Shown here: positions 18,701 to 30,300 of the stretch, piece by piece
Position numbering within the stretch: the first letter of the stretch is position 1
Layout of the letters: every line of letters starts with the position of its first letter
From: Galaxea fascicularis
Taxonomy: Eukaryota > Cnidaria > Anthozoa > Scleractinia > Euphylliidae
Reading direction: 5' to 3'
NCBI GenBank assembly: GCA_948470475.1
Contig: OX419346.1
Coordinates: forward strand, 1,595,151-1,659,150
Length of the DNA: 64,000 nt
Notes under the pieces: generated by a model
Database searches by the model: none
The model's input: only the letters and a program-made list of their open reading frames with translations
What the model was told of the DNA's origin: nothing
Made by a program: the position numbers and the translations under genes

Positions 18701-21700
18701 TGATTTAACACCATATTCTCAGAACTAACTCTGCGTGACAGACAGTAAGGAGAATTAATGTCGAGATCACTGGGAGTGAAAGGGTTGAATCCCAATCCAC
18801 TATTTTTAACGCTTATATCTCCAGTTTATCAACATTTGTATTCTCCTTACAACTCTCGCATATTTGACATTTTACCAAGGTATTACTTTACCCTGTTGAT
18901 CATTTCCTGTATTCTCATGCCCTGAAAGCTTGGTGAACTAGAGAAATGATAAGGAGAAGGTAGATGATGATCAAGTTTGGAGTGTAAAGGCTTAACGTCT
19001 CACGGAATTCATAGACGGATCTGTATACCCAATCAGAAGTTGTACTTTGCATTTTTTGTGGAGGTTTCTCACCCGATCATTCTAAGTTACGATCTCAAAC
19101 CTGATTACAATCTTCAGCCGATGTTCGTAAGAAAGGATAAAATGACACTCGCACTCACTATTTTGGGAGATCTGAATTGTTTCATTTTAAAAAATAAGAT
19201 AATCTCAGCTTAACCTAGATAAAACAACCCGATAGCTGAATGCCGAGGGCTCTGGCAAATGTTTTCCAAGGACTATTATCTAATATAAAGCACTCGACAG
19301 GGACACTTTCCTTGTTTTTCAACAATTAGGACGCGTTACGTTCGATGTTTTCACGCGCGCTTGATCTGAACAGTCCCTTGCCATCTATCCAAGTTGATAA
19401 AAGGTATGTTCAGATTCTGTATTTTTCTCCAGTCGATTCTTGATGAAGTAATAATAGTAAAATAACACTGGAGTGGGATAAAATTGTGCTGAATTGGGCC
19501 GTAGTTAATTAATGATTTTATGAGTGTTCTGGGAGCAAAAGAAGCTAGCGAGGAAAACACTGAACACGGCAGAGCAATCGTGCCCTCACGTCCGAATCAA
19601 CTGAACGTTGATCGATTACTTTGCCATTACATATGATAAACGTTTCCTTATCTTTACAACGGACTCATTGTTTATATCAACACCGATGGCGAGAAAGCAA
19701 AAGTGTAGGCAGAGAGAAAACTGAATTGGACATTCAAGCAGTTTTACAAAATGTTCAAAGACGGTATTTATTTCAGTATGCACGCCAAAATTGCTGTCTT
19801 TCTAACAATTTTCTATTCCGCTCATTACTTTGAAGATGAGCTAAATGTAAACGTATTTGTAGAATCTGAAAGCTTCACGGCAAATCTGCCAAAATGACCC
19901 TATACTGAAAGTCAGAATGCCCTAGCTTTAAATTCTAGATTAAAAACTGATTTCAGTTTTGCAAAGCGAAGACCATCACAAGGAAATAAGGAACGTTGCA
20001 TGCGCCATGGGTAAAGTTCCCTCATTAATTTCTTTTTATAAATGATTGATTTGAGCTGCGCTCAGTACAAGACTACGGTCAGACTGGCTGTGACTGATAA
20101 GAAAAGACGGTTGAGGGCGATAACGAAGACAATTAGTTAACTTTTGATTCTATCTTATCAGAGACAGGATTAACTTCGACAAAGGACCTCCAGTTGGGTT
20201 TTTATCAGCCACAAATTGTTTCAGTTCAAGCTAAATATAGGGGCACCTCACTGAGGCTCTTAAAAGAAATACGCAAAGAATGTTAGAATGGTTACTTCAG
20301 TTTCAGAGGTATAAAAGATGGACACTAAATCATGTTGAACAAGGCCCTCCGAGCAGTGTGGGGGCCGCACCCGGGGCTGCCCCAAAAAATGGTTAAAGGA
20401 ACAGTCGTAAATTTTGATTTTTACCCGGGAGGTCGGCCAGCTCTAGCCAATCTCTTTAATCCCGTGAGATTACTTTTCACTTTGGAAATGTATTTTACTA
20501 ATTTTTTTTCACAAAAGAATAAATTAGAAGCCGTTGGTCTACAAGTAAGAAACGCACCAAATCCACAACATGCACACTAGTACTAGACTATACTCTCATG
20601 CTACTACTTGAACTAAAACTTAAAACATCGAATAACGTCACCAAGTGCTTGGGACTTGGGAGTAGAGATGAACAATGATCAAATTGTAGCATCAAAAGTA
20701 ATCCGATAATTATCAAAATATGCGAATTATGCTAGCATTGCTACTTGGCAGAAATTATGCCGGTTTGCTCAAATTATGCCAAAGGTTAATCTATAAAGGC
20801 CTAGTTTTCGTTTTAACTTCGGAAATCCTCGTTGTAAACTTGCACTGTGTTAACTGAAAATGCACTCCGTTTTAGCCAATCAGAACTTTGGCATCAATTA
20901 GTAAAGAAAGGTTCAATGGGGAATAGCACTTTCAAGTGTCGAGTTCCGTCAATACAGCTGAATTCAAATGACTGAATCAAAAACAAAAGCTACATGTCAC
21001 AATTATACTCAACAAAAAGATAACTAGGAGTTAAGATGTCAATACTGAGGAGAAGAAAGAGCAGAAAGTTCCAGAACCAGTTTTAGTGAAGTACTAAGCT
21101 GCACTGAACTCATTACAGTGCCATGTTTTAAGTTTCTAAGAGACTTAAAACATGGCACTATCATGAATTCAGCCATAGACTCCAGCTCCCGCTCAGCCAT
21201 AAGTCGAGGTGTATGTTTTGAGATCAGACTTTCTCATTTCCAAACAAGCAAATGAAGTATCTAATCATTTTTTAGAGACCTACATTGTCAACTTACAGCC
21301 AGTGACTGGCTGTATCGACACCCTATATCAACCCCTCCCAGTCTACGGAAATTCTCTGTCAATCGAGTATTCCAGTCTCTGAATCTGGACGGAGAATAAG
21401 GCTCCTGGTAATCTGGCGTGCTTTTCTCGAAAGCCCCGAAACTTTTCGGGCCTATTTCGGGTGCTAATTTCCTGCGTATAGATGTAACTCATAAACGAAG
21501 ACGTTTCCAGGAGTGAAAATTTGCAACAAATTTGCCCTCTCGTATCTTGAAAGTATAGTAAAACGCCAGCGAATCGCAGTTTTTGAAATGGCTTTTCGGG
21601 CCCGAAAAGTGTACCGAACTGTGTAACGAAGGCCTAGCCTTTTCTTACAAAGATTTTCGCTCCCGACGCCCATCCTGTACCCGTTTCCCATTTTAATTTT

Positions 21701-22735
21701 TCTGTATCCTGTTATTCTACAATTCGTTACTCAGTTCTAGATTTTGTCGACTTGCCTTAAATTCGGGAGATACCAAGATTTCCTCGAAACTACTCGCGCG
21801 GCTTGAGGTTTGCATTTTCCCCCTCCCAATGGGGGCGGAGCCCCGCCTAAAACACACACAAAAAATGCCGGTATCTATCCGTAGGGTGTTGTTGTCCCGG
21901 CACCACCCCACTCTTTGGTTTACCACCATCTATTTCATTCAGAGTTCCATCTGTCCTGGATGAAGATTTAGAAGTTGCGGGACTCCCTCCAGTTGATAAG
22001 GACCCACGCTGACTATTACGGAAGTTTGTCATACCAGGAGCTCATACCAGTTAAACTGAACCGGTATCTTGTGAATCGGATTTTTAATTTTAAAGCCAGA
22101 AAAAAGAAATAATGGGGAATGGTAAAGTGCCGCAACACTGAAAAATTATTTGATTCCTAAACAGATTTATGATCTGACTTTGTTCTGAAAGGGACAGTAT
22201 TTGATGAAATCATGTTTTATAACTGAAATCAACAACGAAAACGTGACTTACCGTCAAGTTCTCTTTCCATTTTGTCGTTAGCGTCTTTTGTTCTTTCCAG
22301 TTCCTTTTTCATTTCCTTAACTTCATTTTCCTTCCCTTCAGTGGTCGTCTGTTGCTCATCTAATTTCTTTATCAACTCAGAATTGTTCTCTACTTCTTCT
22401 TTGAGCCTCGCTCTAAGTTTCTGCAGTTGATCCTCTAACAATACAATTTTGTTGTCTCGCACTCTGAGATCGACCTCCTTATTTTCGCTCTGGCTTTCGA
22501 GCTCGTCGTATTTTCTCGTTAGTTCTTGGATTTCACGGCGGAGATTTGCGTTGATGGTTTTTTCATCCGCGGTCAATTGTTTCTGTTTTTGAAGAGCGTT
22601 CGAAACGTTTTCCATCTGTAACTGTTGCTGTTGTTTATTTTTGCGGAGATTTTCAGCGTCATTTTCCAACTCGCTTATTTTCTTTAACGCAGTCGTCGGC
22701 AAATCAAGTTTCCATTCGTCTCTAGCCCAGCTCAT
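12794..22735 (-). CDS. CENPF: CENP-F-like coiled-coil protein, 5 predicted coding exons, about 1,086 aa
   Basis: Predicted exons in transcript order: 22735-22252, 22040-21924, 16390-15366, 14701-14327, 14053-12794. Phases join cleanly (1, 1, 0, 0). The N-terminus MSWARDEWKLDLPTTALKKI closely matches the CENP-F N-terminal domain (MSWA.EEWK..LP..AL.KI.ELE), and the next 140 residues keep its Gln/Lys coiled-coil. Nearly all the rest is heptad-rich coiled coil with a Ser/Gly linker encoded by exon 2. In vertebrates CENP-F is a microtubule-, dynein- and kinetochore-associated protein of mitosis; whether this shorter protein does the same is inference. It is about a third of the vertebrate length (over 3,000 aa). 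Exon 2 (39 residues) has a weak acceptor and may be optional, since skipping it keeps frame. Further exons could hide in the 5.5-kb intron. Confidence 0.78.
14788..14943. mobile_element. Small foldback MITE in the CENP-F-like gene
   Basis: Inverted arms of about 70 bp with several mismatches surround AAGCCTTTAGGCGA. The arms begin AATCACACGACCTCG on the left and, inverted, AATATCGCACGACCT on the right. It lies in the intron between the exons 15366-16390 and 14327-14701. No coding capacity. Confidence 0.7.
17471..17790 (+). repeat. Minisatellite of about 100-110 bp units in the large CENP-F-like intron
   Basis: Three diverged tandem units start with GTGCTGTTTAT at 17471, 17570 and 17681. Each contains a GATGAAA/TCGAAA block, an AAGTGT block and a GAAAGCTACTGGGCAGTAC-like block. 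The same unit occurs at 37940-38170, 38519-38585 and weakly at 46575-46640. Confidence 0.75.
18585..18790. mobile_element. MITE with AACCTTTCACTCCCAG inverted ends
   Basis: The left end TTTAACCTTTCACTCCCAG and the right end CTGGGAGTGAAAGGGTT are inverted copies over roughly 45 bp, with gaps and mismatches (both arms also contain ATTAATT and CTCCTT). The interior resembles 34960-35165 (AATTTCTCC, GTGATGAGAA, AAAGGGTT order). No ORF. Confidence 0.6.
21118..21158. repeat. Perfect 16-bp hairpin
   Basis: GTGCCATGTTTTAAGT (21118-21133) and its exact reverse complement (21143-21158) flank a 9-nt loop. It lies inside the large CENP-F-like intron. Confidence 0.9.
21592..21609. repeat. Perfect 18-bp palindrome CTTTTCGGGCCCGAAAAG
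   Basis: The palindrome, with a related CGAAACTTTTCGGGC about 165 bp to the left (21437-21451), suggests the ends of a small unidentified inverted-repeat element spanning about 21425-21620. Confidence 0.55.
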
Positions 22736-25700
22736 TCTAGACCTTTGCTTGGTTATCTCTCTTTGAGGTCGTTTGAAAGCAATTTCTGCATGCTAACATG
22801 GCCGGTTTGTTCTTGTTGTTGATTACCGTTTAGAAACGCGTGTTATTACGCAACAAAGGCTCGCGTGGATGAAATTCAAATTGGGCGCGCACTGGGTGAG
22901 TGGCTGAGATCTCGCGCGCGCACCCACTTTGAAGTGTAATTCCGTTTCACTGCGAAAAGAAAATGGACCTTCATTCTAAGGCACGAACCGAAAGGCCTCA
23001 TGAATGTCTTTCCATAAACTGAAAAGCAGTGCGGGTCCTCCCATTGAAATAAAATGGTTCATAAAACACTTTACAAATGGTACACTAGTGTACTTTTGAG
23101 CACGATTTCAGAGGCTAGAAGTTATGCTCACCACTTTTTAAGTTTTGTCACTTCCTTACTGATTGTATCCTGACTCAGAAACCGGATTAATTAATTAAAA
23201 GTGAAGAAGACTTAGCTCCGTCAACACTCATCTTCAATTTAACGTTAGGCGAAGACGTTTTTATCTTCATAAAATGCATCATTGCACGATCTAAGTACTG
23301 CCGGAGTTAAATCCCCGCGACGAGAACGACTCGGTCTAAAATAACCTTGGACAAACTTGAATATAAGAAGAAACAAGGACAATCTGGCCATTGAGAATCA
23401 TGTCAGTACCATGATTCAAACCAAAGTTATGTTCTATTCGTGACCGTAAACACAAACCCACTTGAAGTTTTGGCACATGTTTGACCGACGTGAGCTGAAT
23501 TTGTCGCTGTGTCGATAGACCGTTAAGAACATCTCATCACCTGGAGCGGCACACGTTCAGAGTAGACGCTCAGGTATTTATAACTACGTCAAATAGTTAT
23601 TAACACGGCGTAATTGCGAGAACTAGTCTCGAGATTTGTTGGTGAAAGCATCGAGGGGGGTTTATCGTCACTTCCACTCTACATTATGACATTGCCTGTT
23701 TTAATTGCGCAGTATAGGGTCGTGCCTCAAAAAAATTCTTTTTGAAGGGCGTCATGTGACTGATACTGGTAAGCTGAGGAGTCATACAATTTGCAAATGA
23801 CACTCCGTCAAATCCCACCGGCCCCTTCCCGCTCCCCTCTACCCCATAAAAAGTGAACGGTCCCTTGTAAGATTGCTTAAGGCCCATCACATCAGTAGCA
23901 GCTACTGAACTCGCACGAGAAACAACGCAAAGCCATAAGGTCAAACCCTTGTTTCACTTACCACTGAAGCAATCTTAACAACATAAGACAGGGTCTCGAG
24001 GCTCACAACAACTTGGACTGAATGAATATATTTCTTATGCTAACGGCTTGTGCTTTCGCTGAAGCGCAGACCCATCCTGAAGAAGAACGACTAAGCTTAT
24101 TTGGTTTTTTACTGATGCCTATTCTTGAGTTCTCCTCCTTTTTGCGATATGAACTGATGAACGTAATCTTCTCCCCATACAATGGATAAATATATCCATG
24201 AGTGCAAAATTTGGTTGCATCTCATGACATTGATTCCAGAACCTCTTTGTAAGCCATTCTACAAAAGAGCTTTGTGATGAAATATCAGTTACTTATAATA
24301 AATTGAATTGAATTGAATTATATTATGTTTATGCTTGGGCTAAGAAATAGCTTATCGTACTTACGCAGGAGCCCATAAATGGGCTCCTGTACTTACCAAT
24401 CAATCTGAGTTTTATTCGTTTACTAATTCTCTTATCAATCGTTTTTTAATGAGAGTATTATTTTAGGTTTAACACTAAAACCATTAATTTTCACTGAGAC
24501 TGACCAAAAGTCAAGGATTTCCTATTAGAAACCAAGGGCGCACGACAAATTCTGCTGAAACAAACTTCGACAGGCAACTGTTTTTGCAGCTACTGTATTT
24601 TAATTATCTCACTCAGATTAATCTTACGACGATGTTTCTATTCCATCTCGTAAACACGAAAAAAACAATAATTCTTATTTCATTCAGAAAATAACCCATT
24701 TTATAACAACACATCTTTTGACCAATAGTTGCACTGACGTGTTTCCCCAAAACAATTTTTTCTTAGTATAATTATAGAGACTGACTTAGCCGGGTTTCTG
24801 CTTGTGAATACAGCTGCATTCCTCTGCATATCTTCGTTTTCGTCGAGCAGGAGATTCGTGACCTTTGGGCTGACTTCTAACTGTGAGGTAATATTCACAT
24901 TTAATTCAGTTGATTACGTTACGGGAGCTCAAGGTCTCGGTATTTTTCTTGATTCAGTTGATCCAATCCAGTCCAATTCTCCCAAATGCAAAGTATTTTA
25001 GAAGCATAGGCAAAACAACCACAAAATCACGATCAGAAGCCTTTGCAAAGTTGTAGAGAGTAGCTACAGAGGAACTAATATGAATGAGGCGGCAGTGTGA
25101 ATCTGTACGGAGTTCATGCGAATACCTTACGAGACTGCTCTGTTTCTTTTGGATCAATATTCCTGCAATAATACATTTTGTAAATATTTTCAAGAATATG
25201 TGTAAATATATTGCTTGACTCATCTGCAGCTTATCTTTGTTGACCTTATCCAGGGTACCAGAGGTTATCCTTTTTCGTTTGGAGGGGGAGAAATTACACA
25301 GCGGAGCCATGGTGTTGGTCTCACAGTTTACGTCATGTGTGCTAGTATTTAATGCGCGACTTGAGTCAGAGATGCCTTGGCACTTTCGAAATTTGACTTG
25401 TATAAATTGGTTTTTGAATGTCTATGAGAACATGCGTTCGTTCATCCGTTCGTGGCTCGTTCGTTCGTTTGTTCGTCCGTTCGTGGCCCTTCGTTCGTTC
25501 GTTCGTCCGTTCGTGGCCCATTCCTTCGTTTGTTCATCCGTTCGCGGCTCGTTCATTTGTTCGTCCATTCGCGGTTCGTTCGTTCGTTAATTCATTCATG
25601 CCGATCTTAACCAGTCATAACAACCTGATACCCGGATGACGTATTCGTACGATGAAAGTTGGCTTGGGGTGATAGGTTAAATTATTTCTCTCTTACGGAA

Positions 25701-26136
25701 GAGTATAGCAACTACCCACCATTATACAATCAGAGAGTTAAGAAAAACTTACTCGTTTCCGATTTTATTTTCTCACGTAGGGGGTATTCTCACGATAAGA
25801 ATTTAGTTTGGAAGAATTTATCATAATTTGTTTTTAATTATAGGCAAAGAATTGTTGTTAAAGCTTCCGGCAAACTGACAAGCCTATTCCGCCGAACACA
25901 TCGTCTTATTGTTCTTTTACCACATATCTATTTCTGTTGTCTTTTTTTATCAGTTTCGTTCCATGTTAATTTTAGATTTTACGGATAGATGGGAATAAAA
26001 ACTAGCCTCGATCACGGTCACGACCACGGGCAAATAATTTTCCGCATGATAAACTGAACAAAAGATGTTGACATGTAACTCTTCAAACCTTAAATCAGCA
26101 TGTATATTCTTCACACTCTTCTCCATGCATTTTCTA
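22736..26136. other. Intergenic stretch without recognised genes
   Basis: Upstream flank of the CENP-F-like gene. It holds a perfect 11-bp hairpin (CAGGAGCCCAT, 24366-24389), a short (GAATT)n run near 24300-24330 that may be the tail of a retroelement, and the minisatellite at 25434-25600. No ORF with recognisable protein features. Confidence 0.5.
25434..25600 (+). repeat. GTTCGTTCGT minisatellite, unit about 31 bp
   Basis: About five units built from GTTCGTTCGTTTGTTCGTCC followed by GTTCGTGGCCC, drifting toward simple (GTTC)n at the right end. The apparent ORFs over it (RSFVRPFVA repeats) are by-products of the repeat. Confidence 0.85.
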
Positions 26137-27360
26137 GAGTTTGGGTTTTGGTCGAGGGTGGAGGGTCGAGGGTAAAATGTCGAGGGTCGAGGGTAAGATG
26201 TCGAGGGTCCGAGAAAAATGTCGAGGGTCCATAAAAAACTAAAAATTGTAAATTGTAAAAAATAAACTGGTTTTGTATACTTTCACGCTTCATTGACACA
26301 GCTTCCACAAATGCACCCGCAACCGCAAATAAATAGATTCCGGCTGAGAGAGGTCAAGGTTAACTTTGTGGAAAGCGTGACTAAGTAATTCGTCCATCGA
26401 AATATGGTTTTCTCTTAGGTGCCTACATCTCACAGTTCCTGGGTTTCCATCCACCGTGAAGTCATAAGCAGAACTATACATCGACCAGAACTCGTCACAC
26501 ACTGCAAAACTCGAACTGAGGAACAGCAAATGATTTCGCAAGGGGCTTTTAGCAACGTCTGACAAAAGACTGACAAGAAAAACGAATGTCTGTTGTTTCA
26601 GTCTTTGTTTTTTTTTATCCATGGTATGTTTCAAGATTTGATCGTTTTTCTTGTCAATCTTTTGTCAGACGTTGCTAAAAGCCTCTCCATTAGCGCACGA
26701 CAGGAACATATCTTTTCAATGTTATGTCATGTTTGGGAAACTTTTATTCCAGCTCATACACTTAGTATTGTAAACTCACAAACGGAAATTTTTTATTCAG
26801 ATAATATTGATTTTGTCGCATTCGGAGACAACAAATCTTGAGACATACCATGGATAAAAATTTAAAAAAACAAAGACTGAAACAACAAAAATTTGTTTTT
26901 CTTGTCAATGTTTTGTCAGACGTTGCTAAAAGCCCCTCCATTAGTGCATCTCTGGTTGCGAAATCATTTGCTGTTCCTCAGTTCGAGTTTTGCAGTGTGT
27001 GACGAGTTCTGGTCGATGTATAGTTCTGCTTATGACTTCACAGTGGATGGAAACCCAGGAACTGTGAGATGTAGGCACCTAAGAGAAAACCATATTTCGA
27101 TGGACGAATTACTTAGTCACGCTTTCCATAAAGTTAACCTTGACCTCTCTCAGCCGGAATCTATTTATTTGCGGTTGCGGGTGCATTTGTGGAAGCTGTG
27201 TCAATGAAGCGTGAAAGTATACAAAACCAGTTTATTTTTTACAATTTACAATTTTTAGTTTTTTATGGACCCTCGACATTTTTCTCGGACCCTCGACATC
27301 TTACCCTCGACCCTCGACATTTTACCCTCGACCCTCCACCCTCGACCAAAACCCAAACTC
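26137..27360. mobile_element. Foldback transposon with about 500-bp TIRs and 9-bp target duplication (Mutator-like, non-autonomous)
   Basis: The element begins GAGTTTGGGTTTTGGTCG (26137) and ends with its exact complement at 27360. It is flanked by the perfect direct repeat CATTTTCTA (26128-26136 and 27361-27369). The arms (about 26137-26640 and 26840-27360) are nearly identical inverted copies. An 82-residue reading frame occurs unchanged in both arms, and the mismatch I checked within it is silent. The right arm has an extra block of about 20 bp near 26937-26956. The subterminal region is built of GTCGAGGGT repeats. The centre contains a third partial copy of an arm segment (26641-26700). 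A 9-bp duplication with very long TIRs is typical of Mutator-like elements; no transposase is present. Confidence 0.88.
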
Positions 27361-27369
27361 CATTTTCTA

Positions 27370-30300
27370 TGGTAATGGTGAGGAGACTTTAAACAATCAA
27401 GACTTTTGTTAGTTGATCATCACTTCCCTTTATGTTTGATTGAACAGTGCTACTAAACATTAACACTTGTCACTCTCAGGGGTCTCCGAGCCCTCTCCGA
27501 GGCTCATTTCCGAGAGCATCCGCCGACTTTAAAAGATCACTGATCAGGCAAGTAAGCCTACGTACAGCGAGAAAAATCTACCTGAACATTTATTTGTTCA
27601 TGAATTTCAGTGACTTGGATTGTTATCTTCTGTTGAGCTGAAGTGCAGTTGAAATCCAGCTGTATTCAGTACAGTCAGTAGACGCGTATCTATTTCAAGT
27701 GATGGTTTTAGCGGAAGCCGACACTACAAATTCAGCACGGGGGTGCTCACATTACTTCTTTTGATTCGAACCTGTTATTACTTACATCCATTGTCTTTGT
27801 CTGATTGATGTTTCTTCCCCTTTAATTTTCCTCTTGAAGTATTGTTTCATTAATCGTACCACCTAATAGACATCTTAACTTGAGAAAAAATGTTGAGAAC
27901 GTCTTTATTCAGACGTTCACTGATGACAAAATGCATTGTTGAAGGTAAACTGTTTGTTTTACAACACTGGGATACTAACCTTTTAAGTTTTGCTTCATCG
28001 CATGGGGCCACTGATGTGTGTACATTTTTGTGGTAATGTATTTAAGCGATGAATACCTCCTAATGAAATTATTGAAGGCAAGAAAGCATTATTTTACTTG
28101 TTCTCCTAGAGGAGAAACGAATTTTTATCGAGTAACTGAATCAACACTTCTCACTCTGCCTTTGCAAACTTCGCTTCGTCCTCTGAAACACTGGATATTC
28201 AGCCCAGATCCGGCTGAGAACTACTCATCGATATTTCTTCGTTTGTTGTATTGTATGAATTGTCTTGCCGCAGGTAAAATTTCGTGATAGCCACTAACAA
28301 TGTGTTTTGCGGTTGTTCAGTAATCTCGACCGGCCAGCCAAAGGCACTTTGACAAATGAGGTGGGGCAGCGCTATTGAGTAAAGTGCTTTTATCAGATAA
28401 GACAGAACTCAGGCACTTGTCATCAAAAGCAAAGACCAGTTAATAGTAACAGGGCGTTAAAATTTAGCACGAAACGTAATATGTTTCATTGGTTGTTTTG
28501 ATCCTTAAGATCCAGTGCGGTTAGGTTAAGGCAGAGGAGCACAAAGGTACCTGTGTGGAAGCTTGTTTGGTCTTGTGTGGACGGACACTCTGTCATTGTT
28601 GAAGGTAATCAAACTTCATTTGCTTGTAACTATTTATGTGATTATTAGAAACTAGACTGTGTATATTGTAAAGGCTTTTCGATAAGAGTGCTATTTCCAT
28701 CCAATGATATTGCACAAAGAGCCAGTTCTTGTCAGTCAAGACGACAAGCTAGCCTCTGCGACTAGACAAGGCCGTATGTCCTGTATACGTGCATAGATGG
28801 ATAGAGGTGATTGTATTGGAGTACACTCAGAAATTAGTGGCAGTGCCATTTCACCCGCGGACGTCGAATTCAAAAGGTGTTTAATAAACGATCCCCAGCT
28901 TGGTCGAAAGCGTTTGAAATTTTATACAAAACTTGACCTTTCCTTTCATTACCGAAGAGACCTGGCCAAACAAGTGAATATCAAGGAACTGTTTCTTAAT
29001 TTCTTTGAAACGCAGAACTGTTGATAAATTCAAGCAAACAAACTTACTGTCTTTCTTCAGAAGATTGCAAACTTAAGCCTTTTGCCGAGTTTATTATATC
29101 GTAGCACCTTCGCGCCTCTAAATTTTTATGTTCACACCTTAGAATGTTTCAGTACACAAAATAAGAAGCCTTTTGTCCTTTGTGTTCGGACATCTTTTGT
29201 GTGTCGGCAAAAGAAATGTAAACCACAAACATTTGTTATGTCACTCAAAGAAAAGCCAGGAGACCCAGAACCTTGGTGAGCACTCATTTATCGGACAGGC
29301 TTAGTAGCGGTTTATAATCAGACTTCTTTCAATGTCACCACAGTATTATCCCCTTATCAGTTATCAAATCAAGTTCTTCCCTTGCCGAAGAAGACTTTGC
29401 TACCTCGCCCGTGTTAACTTCATAACTGTGCGAAATCTAAACAGCTATCTCGCAATCGGCAGCTGTGACTGAGTAGTTTGTAGACATGGAGGTGGTAGTT
29501 AAATTTGGCGGCAAAACGGGAAAGACCGCGCGCCATTTTCGGGTGTGTTTACTAACTGAGTAGGTGGTCATCAAAGTCTCTTTTTCCATTGTTTGACGAT
29601 TACTACAAGAGTTGTATTCATTAGTAATTAGAAGCCAAGTACAAATGATTTCCAATGCTTTGCATAAACGCCACATAATTATATGCTTTTAAAATGCAGT
29701 GCTTTTGAGGTAAAGAACTTGACCTGTGTGGAATTAGTATTTCCTGGTTTATATCACCAGAGATAAGTCGGGAGGCACAGAGCTGGAGCATAGGGGGATC
29801 TCAAGCGTTAACAACCGCCAGAGGGTTTCAACTTAGAGCAACCGAAAGAAAACAACTCGATCTGTAGTCCATCGCTTTATCTATCAACACCGCAAGAATT
29901 TTGTGTGCAATGACGACCGATCACCGAACGAACGTCATAGAGATTAGGAAAGCGTAGGTCAGTTCTTCCTTCCTCAATCAAGAACTACTACAAAATACCA
30001 AGCCCGCCCTCTCGTCTAAGTACAGTCGTGACCAAACAGATATAAATTGTCACGGTGTTAGTAATTTAGCATCAAATCTGTCGAGAATCATTAGTGTTAG
30101 GTATAGGTACTGCGAGAATTGGTAAAGTTAATTTACATTGTTAACCTCATTGCAGAAGACATCTCAAGCATTGTTGTGTAAACTGTCAACGACTCAGGGC
30201 AGCTCAGGACAGATTTTAAGTGTGATCCGCCGCGGGTTGAGAATTGCATGAAATCTATCGCCGCATTGGAAGGGTGAGTTGTATAATCTTTGTCTCAATC

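Larger units (their letters stand above)
16391..21923 (-). other. 5.5-kb intron of the CENP-F-like gene, repeat-bearing
   Basis: Apart from the minisatellite (17471-17790), a MITE (18585-18790) and small hairpins, I see no exon with a convincing frame and splice sites here. A missed exon is possible because coiled-coil sequence has little recognisable signature. Confidence 0.45.

Noticed and set aside
26290..27207. Two similar proteins on opposite strands
   Set aside because: They lie in the two inverted arms of one transposon, so they are one repeat and not two genes.
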